64,000 bases of DNA from Desulfovibrio desulfuricans (GTDB lineage: Bacteria > Desulfobacterota > Desulfovibrionia > Desulfovibrionales > Desulfovibrionaceae). Shown piece by piece: positions 55,675 to 64,000 of this stretch (its first letter is position 1; each line of letters opens with the position of its first letter). The position numbers and the translations under genes are program-made. The notes beneath the pieces were generated by a model, which made no database searches, was not told the origin of the DNA, and saw only the letters and a list, made by a program, of their open reading frames with translations. The DNA is taken from NCBI RefSeq assembly GCF_024460775.1, contig NZ_JANFYZ010000001.1, positions 496,001 to 560,000 on the forward strand, in the 5' to 3' direction.

Positions 55675-56910
55675 ATGGATACAGGCATGAAAATTTTGGT
55701 CCAGAAATTTGGCGGCACTTCCGTTGCCAAGCTGGAGTGCATGAAGCAGGTGCGAGAGAAAGTGCTGGGAGGCCTTGCCAAGGGGTATAAGGTCATTGCG
55801 GTGCTTTCGGCTCGGGCTGGCGACACCAACAAGCTGCTTGCCCTTGCTGATGAATGGTCTTCCACGCCTGACCGCGCGGAAGTTGATTCGCTCGTTTCCA
55901 CTGGCGAACAGGTTTCCATCAGCCTGTTCACCATGCTGCTCAAAGATGCGGGCATCCGCGCCCGCTCGCTGCTCGGCTGGCAGATTCCCATCACCACGGA
56001 CAACGATTTTGGCCGTGCGCGCATTCGCTCCATCGACAGCAATTCCCTGCGCAAATACCTTAACGACTACGATGTGCTTGTGGTCGCCGGGTTTCAGGGT
56101 TGCACCGAAGATGGCCGCATCACCACGCTCGGACGCGGCGGTTCGGACACCTCGGCGGTGGCGCTGGCCGCTTCCCTCGGCTCTGTGGAATGCGACATTT
56201 ACACCGACGTTGACGGTGTTTACACCACCGACCCCAACATCTGCTCCACGGCCCGCAAAATGGACCGCGTTGCCTATGAAGAAATGCTTGAAATGGCAAG
56301 CATGGGGGCCAAGGTGCTGCACATCCGTTCGGTAGAATTTGCCAAAAAATACAAGGTTCCCGTGCGCGTGCGCTCTACGTTCAGCGATGATCCAGGCACG
56401 CTTGTCACTCAGGAGGACTCCACCATGGAAGCCGTACTCGTTTCCGGCATTGCATATGACAAAGATCAGGCCCGCGTGACCCTGCGCGACCTTCCCGACG
56501 TGCCCGGTACGGCTGCGGCGGTGTTTGGCCCTCTTTCCGAAAAGGGCATTCTGGTCGATATGATCGTGCAGAACACCAGCCAGGACGGCCATACCGACAT
56601 GACCTTCACCATCTCGCGCAAGGATCTCAAGCAGACCTTGCAGATGATGGAAGAAGTCGCCCAGAAGACCGGCGCGCGCGAAGTGCTGCACGATGTGAGC
56701 GTTGCCAAGGTTTCCGCCATCGGCGTGGGCATGCGCAACCATTCTGGAGTAGCAGCGCGGGCCTTTGCCGCACTGACTCAGGAAGGCATCAATATCCTTA
56801 TGATCAGCACCTCTGAAATCAAGATCACCATCCTGATTCAGGAAAAATACGTTGAGCTTGCCGTGCGCATTCTGCACGACACCTTCGGGCTGGACTGGGA
56901 TCTGGGCTAA
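55675..56910 (+). CDS. lysC: Aspartate kinase
   Basis: This enzyme phosphorylates aspartate, the first step toward lysine, threonine, methionine and diaminopimelate. MKILVQKFGGTSVAKLECMK is the kinase start, then STGEQVSISLFTMLLKDAG, LGRGGSDTSAVALAASLGSV, and DVDGVYTTDPNICSTARKMD. Two ACT domains end the protein (from about residue 265: VTLRDLPDVPGTAAAVFGPL, and MISTSEIKITILIQEKYVEL), implying feedback control. The ATG at 55675 has AAGGA 9 bases upstream; 411 aa is normal. The longer frame upstream of it runs into tsaE and is not used. Confidence 0.96.
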   Translation: MDTGMKILVQKFGGTSVAKLECMKQVREKVLGGLAKGYKVIAVLSARAGDTNKLLALADEWSSTPDRAEVDSLVSTGEQVSISLFTMLLKDAGIRARSLLGWQIPITTDNDFGRARIRSIDSNSLRKYLNDYDVLVVAGFQGCTEDGRITTLGRGGSDTSAVALAASLGSVECDIYTDVDGVYTTDPNICSTARKMDRVAYEEMLEMASMGAKVLHIRSVEFAKKYKVPVRVRSTFSDDPGTLVTQEDSTMEAVLVSGIAYDKDQARVTLRDLPDVPGTAAAVFGPLSEKGILVDMIVQNTSQDGHTDMTFTISRKDLKQTLQMMEEVAQKTGAREVLHDVSVAKVSAIGVGMRNHSGVAARAFAALTQEGINILMISTSEIKITILIQEKYVELAVRILHDTFGLDWDLG

Positions 56911-56940
56911 ACGCCTGCCATACAGCTTACCGACATATTG

Positions 56941-56978
56941 AACAAAAAAACTCCCCGCTTGCGGGGAGTTTTTTTGTT
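56941..56978. terminator. Bidirectional terminator between lysC and the HAD gene
   Basis: AACAAAAAAACTCCCCGC and GCGGGGAGTTTTTTTGTT form an 18-bp perfect stem around TT, with seven T on each strand. It ends the plus-strand lysC operon and the minus-strand HAD gene. Confidence 0.93.
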
Positions 56979-57009
56979 GTCTGAGGCTCCTGCCAGACCG
57001 TGGCGACAA

Positions 57010-57654
57010 TCAGGCAAGGAGCAGTTGCCGCAAGGCGGGAACGTCTTCGCACAACTTGTCCGCCCCGGCTTCTTCAAGCTCGCCGCGCGAACCATAGCCA
57101 TAGAGTACGCCCACACCGTCCATACCCACAGCATGCGCGCCAAGAATGTCATATTTCCGGTCGCCCACCATCAGGCATTGCGCCATATCCGCAACACCGC
57201 AAAGGCCGCAGGCATGCCGCAGCACGGATGTTTTGCTGTTGCGCGGGCCGGTCAGCTCCGCTCCCGCCACATGGTCAAACAGGCTGGCAATGCCAAAATG
57301 CTCCAGAATACGCTGGGCAAAGGGTTCCGGCTTGGATGTAGCCAGCGACAACACCCGGCCCTGACGCCGCAGATCGGCCAGCATGTCTGCCACGCCGTCA
57401 TAAAGCGCATTTTCAAATATACCCGTGACCGAATAATACTCACGGTATTTCTGCACGGCCAGATCAGCCTTGGCCGCATCGCCCCCAAAAAGCTTACCGA
57501 ACGAATCCTTCAGCGGGGGACCGATAAAATACAGCAGTTCATCGTCAGCGCGGGCAATATCAAAATACTTCAGGGCATGCTGCACAGAGCGGATGATGCC
57601 GGTTTTGGAGTCTGTTACTGTGCCGTCAAGATCAAAAAAAAGGTATTGCTTCAC
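57010..57654 (-). CDS. HAD-superfamily hydrolase, phosphoglycolate-phosphatase-like
   Basis: The 214-aa soluble protein has the HAD motifs in order: FFDLDGTVTDSKTGIIRSVQ (nucleophile Asp, DLDGT), LATSKPEPFAQRIL (motif II Ser/Thr and motif III Lys region) and VGDRKYDILGAHAVGMDGVG (motif IV GDxxxD). A helical cap domain lies between residues 15 and 85. The layout resembles Gph and related phosphatases, but the substrate cannot be told. The start has no alternative close by. The polysaccharide deacetylase gene lies 36 bases upstream on the same strand, so they may be co-transcribed. Confidence 0.88.
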   Translation of the reverse strand: MKQYLFFDLDGTVTDSKTGIIRSVQHALKYFDIARADDELLYFIGPPLKDSFGKLFGGDAAKADLAVQKYREYYSVTGIFENALYDGVADMLADLRRQGRVLSLATSKPEPFAQRILEHFGIASLFDHVAGAELTGPRNSKTSVLRHACGLCGVADMAQCLMVGDRKYDILGAHAVGMDGVGVLYGYGSRGELEEAGADKLCEDVPALRQLLLA

Positions 57655-57690
57655 GAAGGGATTTCCTTGCTTCCGGTTTCAGGCGAAGGG

Positions 57691-58749
57691 CTACTCGCCG
57701 TTAAAGGGCGTATGCCGCCCAGTGCCGTCAACACCGAATTTGCTGTCCAGCGCCTTGTTGTCGCCCGGCGATGTAAAATAGCCGTTCATGGTGCGCTGCG
57801 GAACCCCCATGCCCAGCAGGGTACTCACAGAAACGAAATTGTAGCCTCTGCGGCGCAGTTCCGTCACAGTCTCGCGCAACAGTTGCGCCGAGCCCTTGGG
57901 CACCAGATTGGCGTGGAACAGCAGTATGGAACCCGGTTTGACCTGCGAGGCAACCAGATGGGCCTCGCGCCGCGCATGCTCGATATTGGTATTGTCCGCG
58001 CCGGATTCCGCCACCACATCCCACTGCACCACCTGCATGCCCAGCTTTGCCAGCGCCTGTAAAGACTGGTCGCTGCAACGCCCGTAAGGCAGACGGAACA
58101 GTGTAGGCACAGGCTGAATGACAGGCTCCGGGCGGTCCTGCGCCCTGGCTTCGCGCAAGGCCTCCTCGCGCAGCAGCTCATACTGGGCCTGCGTCCACAA
58201 AACCTGGGCGCGCAGACCAGCCGGGGAAAGCAGGGCAAAATTGCCGTGCGACCACGCATGGTTGGCTATTTCAAACTGCGGCTCGGTCATGATTTGCAGC
58301 ACCCGGCGGGAATGGGTGCGCATCCACTTGCCGCCCATAAAAAGCGTGGCCGGGATATGCTCGGCCCGCAAAAAACCGAGAATATCCATATCGCAGCCGG
58401 TAGTGACGGTATCCAGCTCGCAAAGATCAAAGGTAAGAGCAACCACCTTGGCCCCATCGGCCAGCGCAACCCGCCGGATGGTGCCCACCGCGTCAGGTCC
58501 GAGCGGTGGAAGCATCACTGAAGGTTCGCGTTTGGCGGGCGGGGTTGCATCGTTGCGCAAAGCCTTGCGGGCATCCTGCGCATCGGGCGCCCATGAGGGG
58601 GCCGGAGCTGACGAAGCAATAGCCGGGGCAGTAGATGCCGCATCTGCAGCAATCGACGCAACGCTTATGCCCGCTAAAATGCAAAACACGCCTGCCGAAA
58701 CAGCAACGGTATGCCGCAACCGCAAAACCAAGCTGACTGAGCTGAACAT
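57691..58749 (-). CDS. Exported polysaccharide deacetylase (NodB-like)
   Basis: The 352-aa protein has a membrane/signal segment (about residues 12-35, TVAVSAGVFCILAGISVASI), a Pro/Ala/Ser-rich linker, and a NodB deacetylase domain from about residue 90. Motif 1 reads VVALTFDLCELDTVTTGCDM: the canonical TFDDG is TFDLCE, so the second Asp, usually a metal ligand, is replaced. Motif 2 EIANHAWSHGNFALLS has the HxxxH ligands, and LFRLPYGRCSDQ is motif 3. TFDLCE forms occur in a distinct subfamily. The substrate is unknown. Confidence 0.87.
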   Translation of the reverse strand: MFSSVSLVLRLRHTVAVSAGVFCILAGISVASIAADAASTAPAIASSAPAPSWAPDAQDARKALRNDATPPAKREPSVMLPPLGPDAVGTIRRVALADGAKVVALTFDLCELDTVTTGCDMDILGFLRAEHIPATLFMGGKWMRTHSRRVLQIMTEPQFEIANHAWSHGNFALLSPAGLRAQVLWTQAQYELLREEALREARAQDRPEPVIQPVPTLFRLPYGRCSDQSLQALAKLGMQVVQWDVVAESGADNTNIEHARREAHLVASQVKPGSILLFHANLVPKGSAQLLRETVTELRRRGYNFVSVSTLLGMGVPQRTMNGYFTSPGDNKALDSKFGVDGTGRHTPFNGE

Positions 58750-58858
58750 AGAGGGGAACTCCTGCGCCGCACTACGGCGTCAAACAGCAACTTTTGGGAA
58801 CCATAGCATACAGATTAGTGCGCTGCACACATGGTGAGGCCTTTTTCTGCCAAGCAGG

Positions 58859-58887
58859 TCTATATCCTTTACACAATCGGCCCACAA
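58859..58887 (-). promoter_or_regulatory. Candidate promoter of the deacetylase gene
   Basis: On the minus strand TTGTGG (58887-58882), a 17-base spacer and TATAGA (58864-58859). The -35 match is weak. The leader would be about 100 bases. Confidence 0.35.
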
Positions 58888-58950
58888 GCGTGACGAGTGA
58901 CATCGATACTCACCTGTAATCATAAGAATTAATTCCCAGCAAATTGCGTG

Positions 58951-58979
58951 TTGAATTTATTTTTCAAATATCGCATAAT
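58951..58979 (+). promoter_or_regulatory. Promoter of the HD-GYP gene
   Basis: TTGAAT (58951-58956), exactly 17 bases of AT-rich DNA, and CATAAT (58974-58979, 5 of 6). The start would be near 58986, leaving a leader of about 100 bases before the ATG at 59087. The rest of the 337-base region 58750-59086 holds the deacetylase promoter candidate and no gene. Confidence 0.6.
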
Positions 58980-59086
58980 TTCAAAATCTATTTGCGGCGG
59001 CGTGTTGGCCTTGCGTGGGCATTACTGCGGGGTTTGCTATCTGCGAAGATCAAGGCAAAAACTTATATCCAGGCGATCAAGACCAC

Positions 59087-60238
59087 ATGTCCCACATCAA
59101 AATACCCGTTTCAACCCTACGCCCGGGGATGTATATTGTTGACCCCGGGATATCATGGCTGAAAGCCCCTCTGCTGTATATGCAGGAGGGAATTCTGGCG
59201 TCGGACGACGAAATCAACGGCATAATCCTTCAAGGATTTGCCGAAGCATACTACGACCCGGAACGCTCACGCGACGAAAATTCTGCGGCTCCCCAGCCAA
59301 ATATTCCACTTGCCATAGAACTTCAGGCCGCCAACAGGATTTATGAAGACGCCTACGAGAATGTGAAAAACTTTCTCGAATCCGCCAGAGGCGGCGCGCT
59401 TGATCTTACCTTTGCGCGCCCGCTGGTGGGCGACATTATCAAAAGCCTTTCGCGCAACGTTGACGCGCTGGTGACGCTTTCTCTGCTCAAAAAAACAGAC
59501 GAATACACCTACGCCCACAGCGTCAACGTAACCATTTTTGCCGTGGCCTTTGCCAATTTTCTGGGCATGCCCGACGACCGGCTGCACAACGTCGGGTTGG
59601 CCGGGCTGCTGCACGATTACGGCAAGGCGCTGATTCCCAACGAAATTCTCACCGCGCCCCGCTCCCTGACGTTTCAGGAATTTGAGGTCATGCGGTCGCA
59701 TGTGCTGCTTGGTGTTGAAAAAATCAAGCAGTTTTCAAGCGTTGAGCAAGAAGCCATTGAAGGCATTGCGCAGCACCACGAAAAGCACAACGGCACGGGC
59801 TACCCCAACCGGCTATCCGGCAAGCAGATTGGCGTTTTTGGCCGTATTCTTTCGCTCAGCGACGTGTATGACGCCCTTTCGTCCAAGCGTGTTTACAAAG
59901 GGGCATTGGCCCCCAACAAGGCGCTGGGCATGATGTACAAAATGCGTGGTCAGGCATGGGCACCCGGCTATGTGGAACGCTTCATCAAAATGGTGGGCAT
60001 TTTCCCCGTGGGTACTGCTGTGGAGCTTTCAAACGAGCACCAGGGCATTGTGTGCCGCTCCAACCCCAATTTTCCCGCCCAACCCTGCGTTCTTGTGGCG
60101 CGAGACCCTGACGGACGCACCATTCAGCCGCAGTTTGTTGACCTCACGCGCTACATTGGCCTGCGCATCACGCGCTCGCTATCTGCTGCCGAATCCGCTC
60201 ATTTTGACATACCATTGTTACTGGGCGGCCCTGCGTAG
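59087..60238 (+). CDS. HD-GYP domain protein with DUF3391-type N-terminus
   Basis: The 383-aa protein starts MSHIKIPVSTLRPGMYIVDP, the N-terminal domain (DUF3391-like) that precedes HD-GYP domains. The HD-GYP part has H144, H176-D177 (LLHDYGK), H205, H230-H231 and GYP at 238-240 (HHEKHNGTGYP), all intact, so cyclic-di-GMP hydrolysis is plausible. A C-terminal region of about 85 residues (GTAVELSNEHQGIVCRSNPN) is usual for the group. No membrane segment is present. The frame extends upstream to 59015, but the conserved N-terminus begins at 59087. Confidence 0.9.
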   Translation: MSHIKIPVSTLRPGMYIVDPGISWLKAPLLYMQEGILASDDEINGIILQGFAEAYYDPERSRDENSAAPQPNIPLAIELQAANRIYEDAYENVKNFLESARGGALDLTFARPLVGDIIKSLSRNVDALVTLSLLKKTDEYTYAHSVNVTIFAVAFANFLGMPDDRLHNVGLAGLLHDYGKALIPNEILTAPRSLTFQEFEVMRSHVLLGVEKIKQFSSVEQEAIEGIAQHHEKHNGTGYPNRLSGKQIGVFGRILSLSDVYDALSSKRVYKGALAPNKALGMMYKMRGQAWAPGYVERFIKMVGIFPVGTAVELSNEHQGIVCRSNPNFPAQPCVLVARDPDGRTIQPQFVDLTRYIGLRITRSLSAAESAHFDIPLLLGGPA

Positions 60239-60486
60239 GTCAGATTACTGGTCGTGCAGACAAACACTTTTTAGCCGCTCAGCCAGCAACCCCCGGCATT
60301 TTCTGCTACAAATACGCAATGTTCACATTTCTTTCACACATCCGGGCTTGCCCGCAGGTGCTGTAAACGCTATACACCGGGCAAGGGATAAACCTGCTAT
60401 TTCAGTATGTTCACCATCTGGGATGCAGCAACGCCCTGCCCCGAAATTTGAAATGTCAAAACGCATCAGGCTTAAGGATAATTTTC

Positions 60487-60708
60487 ATGCGCAGAGTTGA
60501 TGTTTTGATTGGTGCCCTCAGCCAGTTGACTGGCCGTGATGAGGAAGCTGTGGCCCAGACCTTTGAAGCCATTATTTCCAGCAATCCGGATAAAGGCAAA
60601 GACCTGCTTGCGGAAATTACCTTCAGCGAGGCTTCGGCCATGCGCGAAAGGCTCCTCAAGGACGGCCCCGATGTGCTGGCCCGCCTTGTGAACAGAATCA
60701 GCGACTGA
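60487..60708 (+). CDS. Small protein of unknown function
   Basis: AAGGA is placed well before the ATG at 60487. The 73-aa product is helical and acidic: MRRVDVLIGALSQLTGRDEE, AVAQTFEAIISSNPDKGKDL, and EASAMRERLLKDGPDVLARL. It has no signal peptide or cysteine. The pattern of two helix pairs could be a dimerisation module, but I recognise no family. It lies 248 bases after the HD-GYP gene and its transcription may be independent. Confidence 0.65.
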   Translation: MRRVDVLIGALSQLTGRDEEAVAQTFEAIISSNPDKGKDLLAEITFSEASAMRERLLKDGPDVLARLVNRISD

Positions 60709-60847
60709 AAACCGCCCCAAGCATTCTGCCAAGGGCGGTCAGGTTGACATCAAACCCCGTCTTCCGGCGGTATGCTGTTCAAACGGTTGGTTACAGCACC
60801 TGCGTTGTACAGGACTTGCCAGATTGACCCTGCGTGCTGTCGCAAGG

Positions 60848-63388
60848 CTACCAGCAGGCTTGCGGCGTCAGGGTCTCAATGAGCTTCCACTGGGCAGCAA
60901 AGGCCTTTTGCGAGCTGCGCGATTCTGCATAGCAGCGGGCCTCGCGCTTCATGGCAAACAGCATGGCCTCATCGCTTGCCAGAGCCACCATGGCCGAGGC
61001 ATAGGCCTCTGCCGTTTCCTGCCGCACCACTATGCCGCTTTTATCCGGCACCACGTTCTCTCTGGGGCCGCCCTGTCCGCTCACCACCACTGCCAGCCCC
61101 GCGGCCTGCGCTTCCAGCACAACCTTTCCATATGTATCTGTGGTTGAGGGGAAAACAAAGATGTCGGCTTCTTCATAGGCCTGCACAAGCGCTGCCCCGC
61201 TCAGATAGCCCGTAAAGGTCACGGGCATGTCCGCAGCCTGCACCTGAAGTTCCCCAGCCTGCGGGCCGTCGCCCACAATGGTCAGCTGCGCGCCGGGGAT
61301 ATGCCCCAGCACCATCCGGAAGGCATCCACAAGACGGCTGACGCTTTTTTCTCTGGAGAGCCGCCCCACATACAAAAAACGTGTACCCTGAGCGCTCTCC
61401 CGCCCGCTGTTGCGCCAGGCTGGCGTATAGCGCGAAGCGTCCACCCCACGGGGGTAGAGGCGGATTTTTTCCTCTGGCAAACCGTGGGCGATCAGTTCCT
61501 TCATGGTGGCAGCCGAGGGCGCAAAAACCACATCCATCTGGTTATAGTACCAGTACACATACCGCCAGGTGGCTTCTTCCAGCGATGTGTCGCCCGTCAG
61601 CTCCAGAATATACTGCGGAAATGCCGTGTGATAGGTGGCATGGATGGGCAGCTTGAGCATTTTTGCCGTCAGCAGGGCCGCAAGCCCCATTGGGCCGGGC
61701 GTTGCGGAATGCAGCAGGGTATAGCCGCTTTCATAGCAGTGCTGCACAATTTTAAGCGCTGGCGGATAGTGCAGCGTCAGCTCTGGATACTCAGGAATGG
61801 AAAAACTGCCCGTGGGGCTGAAATTTATGGGGCCAAGGCCGTCGGTGTGGCTGCCTTCCACATTTTCTGGCCGAACGCAGGTCAGGATATCCATTTTCTT
61901 GCCCTGCTCACGCGCCAAAGGCAGCATGGATTGCAGGGTTTTGGCAACGCCGTTCACTTCAAGATAGGTATCCGTAAAATGGGCAATGGCGGCCTTGTCC
62001 CCAGCCGTGTCGGATCTGGCACCCCTTGGGCGAAAACGACGCAGGCATTCGCGCGTAAACATTTTATCCTGCGCAAAGAGCGAATAGCCGATGCCATAAG
62101 GGGCAAGCATGGCGTAGAGCGACCCCATGGCTCCCACCAGCTTGAACACATTGAAAAAATTGCCTTTAAGCACATCGGACAAAACTGAATTGGCGCAGGC
62201 AAGCTGCACGTTTTCCGCAACATCGCCCACAAAACGGGCCAGCAGCGCCTCACGCCGGGGCATGCGCTCTTGCGGCACAATGACGTTGACGCTGTCCGCC
62301 GCCACGGCAAGCTCCGGCGATTGGGCAATGGCCCTGCCAGCCGCCTCAAGCATGTTTTCCTGCATGCTTTTTTCAGAGCGGGACACCCATCTGCCGCAGT
62401 TGAGCAAAAATCCGCCAATGGACATGACACGCGTCTTGATGGTGCGGGTACGCGTATCTGGCTTGCCCGTGAGCATGTTTTCGGCAAAGCGCAGCACGGT
62501 GCTGTTGTTGATATCCTGCGCGAGTCCTGTGGAATTTTTATAGAACTGGTAACCGATGGCATACAGATTATGGGCAAAGCCCAGCGGCGTTGCAGGGATG
62601 ACCCGGGGCGTGGTGCCCCCTGACATGACCGCCCGCAGCAGGGCCGAAGCCGGGGCGTGGCCCGAGCAGCCCAGTTCCGCGCGGGGAACTTCTATCACGG
62701 TGGAACTTCTGGCGATATTGCAGGAGGAATGGTCGTCAGACCCGGCCACAAAGCTCTTGCGCCAGGGCTGGGCGACAAGCGCGTCAAGGCCATGTTTTTC
62801 TTCCATTCTGGCTGTGGATTCCGGGGTCAGGTCGGCCACAATCTGACGCAGCGCGTCATTCTGCACATTATTACGCGCCCCGTTGAGCTCAAAGACTGAA
62901 AACATCAATATGAGCTGCTCCACATGGCCCAGGGTCAACCGGTTATTGGCCGCGCACAGGGGGTGCGCGCAGGCATGGGCAATGCCCTGCCCCATCAGGT
63001 AGGGAACAAGCTCAAAGATGTTGCCCCTGAGCTGGGTTATCTCCCGGTGCTGCGCTTCCGTGATGTCCCAGGCGAGCACATGAATCTCGCACTTGTCCTC
63101 AGGAAAGTAGGCCGAAATTTCTTCGCTGATGAAGGTCTGCGGCAAATGGGCGATTTCCAGCGCGCCAGCAATGGTGTCGTGATCTGTAATCGTAACGTAG
63201 TCCATGCCCCTTGCTCGGGCAATGTCGTAAATCTTGCGGGGAGGGGTGTAACTTTCGCCGCAGCCGATCTTTTGCAAAATCCACTGCGAGGGGCAGGTTG
63301 AATGGCGGGAATGGACGTGCAGATCTACGCAGAACGAGGCATTGAACGGGCTGGATTCACTCTGCTTTCCGTCTGGGCTTGGGAACAT
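60848..63388 (-). CDS. PHP-domain / GT4 glycosyltransferase fusion protein
   Basis: This 846-aa protein joins two enzyme domains. Residues about 18-250 are a PHP metallo-phosphoesterase domain: FCVDLHVHSRHST (HxH, H24/H26), VTITDHDTIAGALEIA, ISEEISAYF, GIAHACAHPLCAAN and SFVAGSDDHSSCN supply His/Asp ligands. Residues about 475-846 form a GT-B glycosyltransferase of family GT4: HFTDTYLEVNGVAKTLQSML, FLYVGRLSREKSVSRLVDAF and VFPSTTDTYGKVVLEAQAAG. The middle 220 residues are unassigned. The start at 63388 has AGGAGG 7 bases upstream; upstream ATGs are less likely. It probably acts in surface glycoconjugate synthesis; the acceptor is unknown. Confidence 0.88.
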   Translation of the reverse strand: MFPSPDGKQSESSPFNASFCVDLHVHSRHSTCPSQWILQKIGCGESYTPPRKIYDIARARGMDYVTITDHDTIAGALEIAHLPQTFISEEISAYFPEDKCEIHVLAWDITEAQHREITQLRGNIFELVPYLMGQGIAHACAHPLCAANNRLTLGHVEQLILMFSVFELNGARNNVQNDALRQIVADLTPESTARMEEKHGLDALVAQPWRKSFVAGSDDHSSCNIARSSTVIEVPRAELGCSGHAPASALLRAVMSGGTTPRVIPATPLGFAHNLYAIGYQFYKNSTGLAQDINNSTVLRFAENMLTGKPDTRTRTIKTRVMSIGGFLLNCGRWVSRSEKSMQENMLEAAGRAIAQSPELAVAADSVNVIVPQERMPRREALLARFVGDVAENVQLACANSVLSDVLKGNFFNVFKLVGAMGSLYAMLAPYGIGYSLFAQDKMFTRECLRRFRPRGARSDTAGDKAAIAHFTDTYLEVNGVAKTLQSMLPLAREQGKKMDILTCVRPENVEGSHTDGLGPINFSPTGSFSIPEYPELTLHYPPALKIVQHCYESGYTLLHSATPGPMGLAALLTAKMLKLPIHATYHTAFPQYILELTGDTSLEEATWRYVYWYYNQMDVVFAPSAATMKELIAHGLPEEKIRLYPRGVDASRYTPAWRNSGRESAQGTRFLYVGRLSREKSVSRLVDAFRMVLGHIPGAQLTIVGDGPQAGELQVQAADMPVTFTGYLSGAALVQAYEEADIFVFPSTTDTYGKVVLEAQAAGLAVVVSGQGGPRENVVPDKSGIVVRQETAEAYASAMVALASDEAMLFAMKREARCYAESRSSQKAFAAQWKLIETLTPQACW

Positions 63389-63822
63389 GCGGCTTCCTCC
63401 TGAATGTGCTGTGGCCATTCGCGATTCCGCCATCATCACGCCGTCAGCAACTACGTTGCCGTAACGGCGCGACACATCCGCCGTTTACAGCGTTGCCTGA
63501 AATGATGCGGATGCGTACTGGGTATTGCATGGTCTGCACTATAGAAAAAATCCAGAGGGATTGTGTGCTGGCAGCGTGAAGGTTATTGGGCTTTTGTGCG
63601 ATGCCGTAACAAGGCTAACACGCCGATATAAAAAATTTAAACTGGCCTGCACCACTTAACTGTAACAATCCGCGCCCAAACGACGGCGCTTTGCGGCTGC
63701 TGTAAGCAAAATATCCTTGCAAACGCAAAAAGGGAGGCTAAAGCCTCCCTTTTTGCGCCAGCCCGGCTATAATTCCGGGTAAAAAAGACCGGCGGGCTGA
63801 ACTGCAGGCGCAACAGCCGGAT
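63389..63822. other. Intergenic region between the PHP-GT4 gene and the transporter
   Basis: I see no gene in these 434 bases. They contain the terminator at 63725-63756 and probably the promoter of the PHP-GT4 gene, which I could not place with confidence; an AT-rich stretch (63626-63640) is the likeliest area. Confidence 0.5.
63725..63756. terminator. Bidirectional terminator after the transporter gene
   Basis: GCAAAAAGGGAGGCT (63725-63739) and AGCCTCCCTTTTTGC (63742-63756) form a 15-bp stem around AA, with T5 on either strand. On the minus strand it ends the transporter gene whose stop is at 63823. Confidence 0.9.
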
Positions 63823-64000
63823 TTAACAGCACTCCTGAGCCGAGGGGCGGTCCGAGACACGCGTCTTTGGGCAGGTGCAGCGTCTTTCCAGCAGATGAAA
63901 AAACAAACCAGCCAGGGCAAAAGCTCCGCCCGTGAGCATGACGCCGGGCCAGCGATATGCCGCCCAGGCCTGACTGGCCGCAGCCGAACCCAGCGAACCA
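63823..64000 (-). CDS. Probable MFS-type transporter, C-terminal fragment at window edge
   Basis: The frame read on the minus strand enters from the window edge and ends at the stop at 63823-63825. The 58 visible residues contain one hydrophobic membrane segment (residues about 17-39, WPGVMLTGGAFALAGLFFHL) preceded by GSLGSAAASQAWAAYR, then a basic, Cys-containing tail (LERRCTCPKTRVSDRPSAQE). Gly/Ala-rich helix ends and a basic tail suit the last transmembrane helix of an MFS transporter. Most of the gene is outside the window, so the assignment is provisional. Confidence 0.5.
   Translation of the reverse strand, partial: GSLGSAAASQAWAAYRWPGVMLTGGAFALAGLFFHLLERRCTCPKTRVSDRPSAQECC

Overview
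The window reads as one stretch of chromosome from a Desulfovibrio-type (Desulfovibrionaceae) deltaproteobacterium. This is inferred from the high GC content with strong GC3 bias (long antisense reading frames shadow almost every gene), the dcw cluster with a PASTA-tailed FtsI, the rpsU/yqeY/mutS2/dnaG/rpoD arrangement, and HD-GYP and EFR1-type ferredoxin genes. No database search was possible. I see no rRNA, tRNA, CRISPR array, prophage or intact insertion sequence. Most of the window is core genome.

Layout. (1) 1-12,993, minus strand: a complete division and cell wall (dcw) operon in the order mraZ-rsmH-ftsL-ftsI-murE-murF-mraY-murD-ftsW-murG-murC, with murC cut by the window edge. Its promoter carries five tandem 10-bp units that look like MraZ operators, and the promoter position forces a GTG start for mraZ. 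(2) 13.2-15.9 kb, plus: pyruvate kinase followed at once by an HD-GYP protein. (3) 16.0-17.6 kb, minus: a flavodoxin/ferredoxin fusion, a glycine-zipper protein and an unknown exported protein. (4) 17.9-25.4 kb: carB-carA (minus) diverging from argG and argH (plus), so carbamoyl phosphate and arginine synthesis share one intergenic region with overlapping promoters. (5) 25.4-29.7 kb, plus: an unknown gene, an EF-G paralogue, rsmA and an HU-family gene. (6) 30.0-37.1 kb, plus: an enlarged macromolecular-synthesis cluster rpsU-yqeY-mutS2-dnaG-rpoD. (7) 37.1-39.3 kb, plus: an exported SNase-like nuclease, queC and an unknown gene, closed by a perfect palindromic terminator. (8) 39.3-47.8 kb, minus: ispG-proS and xseA-M23 peptidase-xseB-ispA-dxs, which together supply isoprenoid precursors (entry and exit steps of the MEP pathway, and farnesyl-PP). 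(9) 48.2-49.9 kb, plus: a three-gene exported FlgO/TPR-like cluster. (10) 50.1-53.0 kb: ychF and convergent ugd, with two inverted-repeat elements resembling non-autonomous transposable elements (MITEs) between them. (11) 53.1-56.9 kb, plus: acpS, bifunctional nnrDE, tsaE and lysC. (12) 57.0-58.7 kb, minus: a HAD phosphatase and an exported polysaccharide deacetylase. (13) 59.1-60.7 kb, plus: a second HD-GYP protein and a 73-aa unknown. (14) 60.8-64.0 kb, minus: a large PHP-glycosyltransferase fusion and the C-terminal end of a probable MFS transporter.

The most original signals are the 10-bp MraZ-type array with its start-codon consequence, the FlgO cluster, the PHP-GT4 fusion, the MITE-like pair, the hairpin directly in front of argH, and several unknown genes locked into conserved operons by overlapping stops and starts. 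I did not find a convincing new defence or mobile system.
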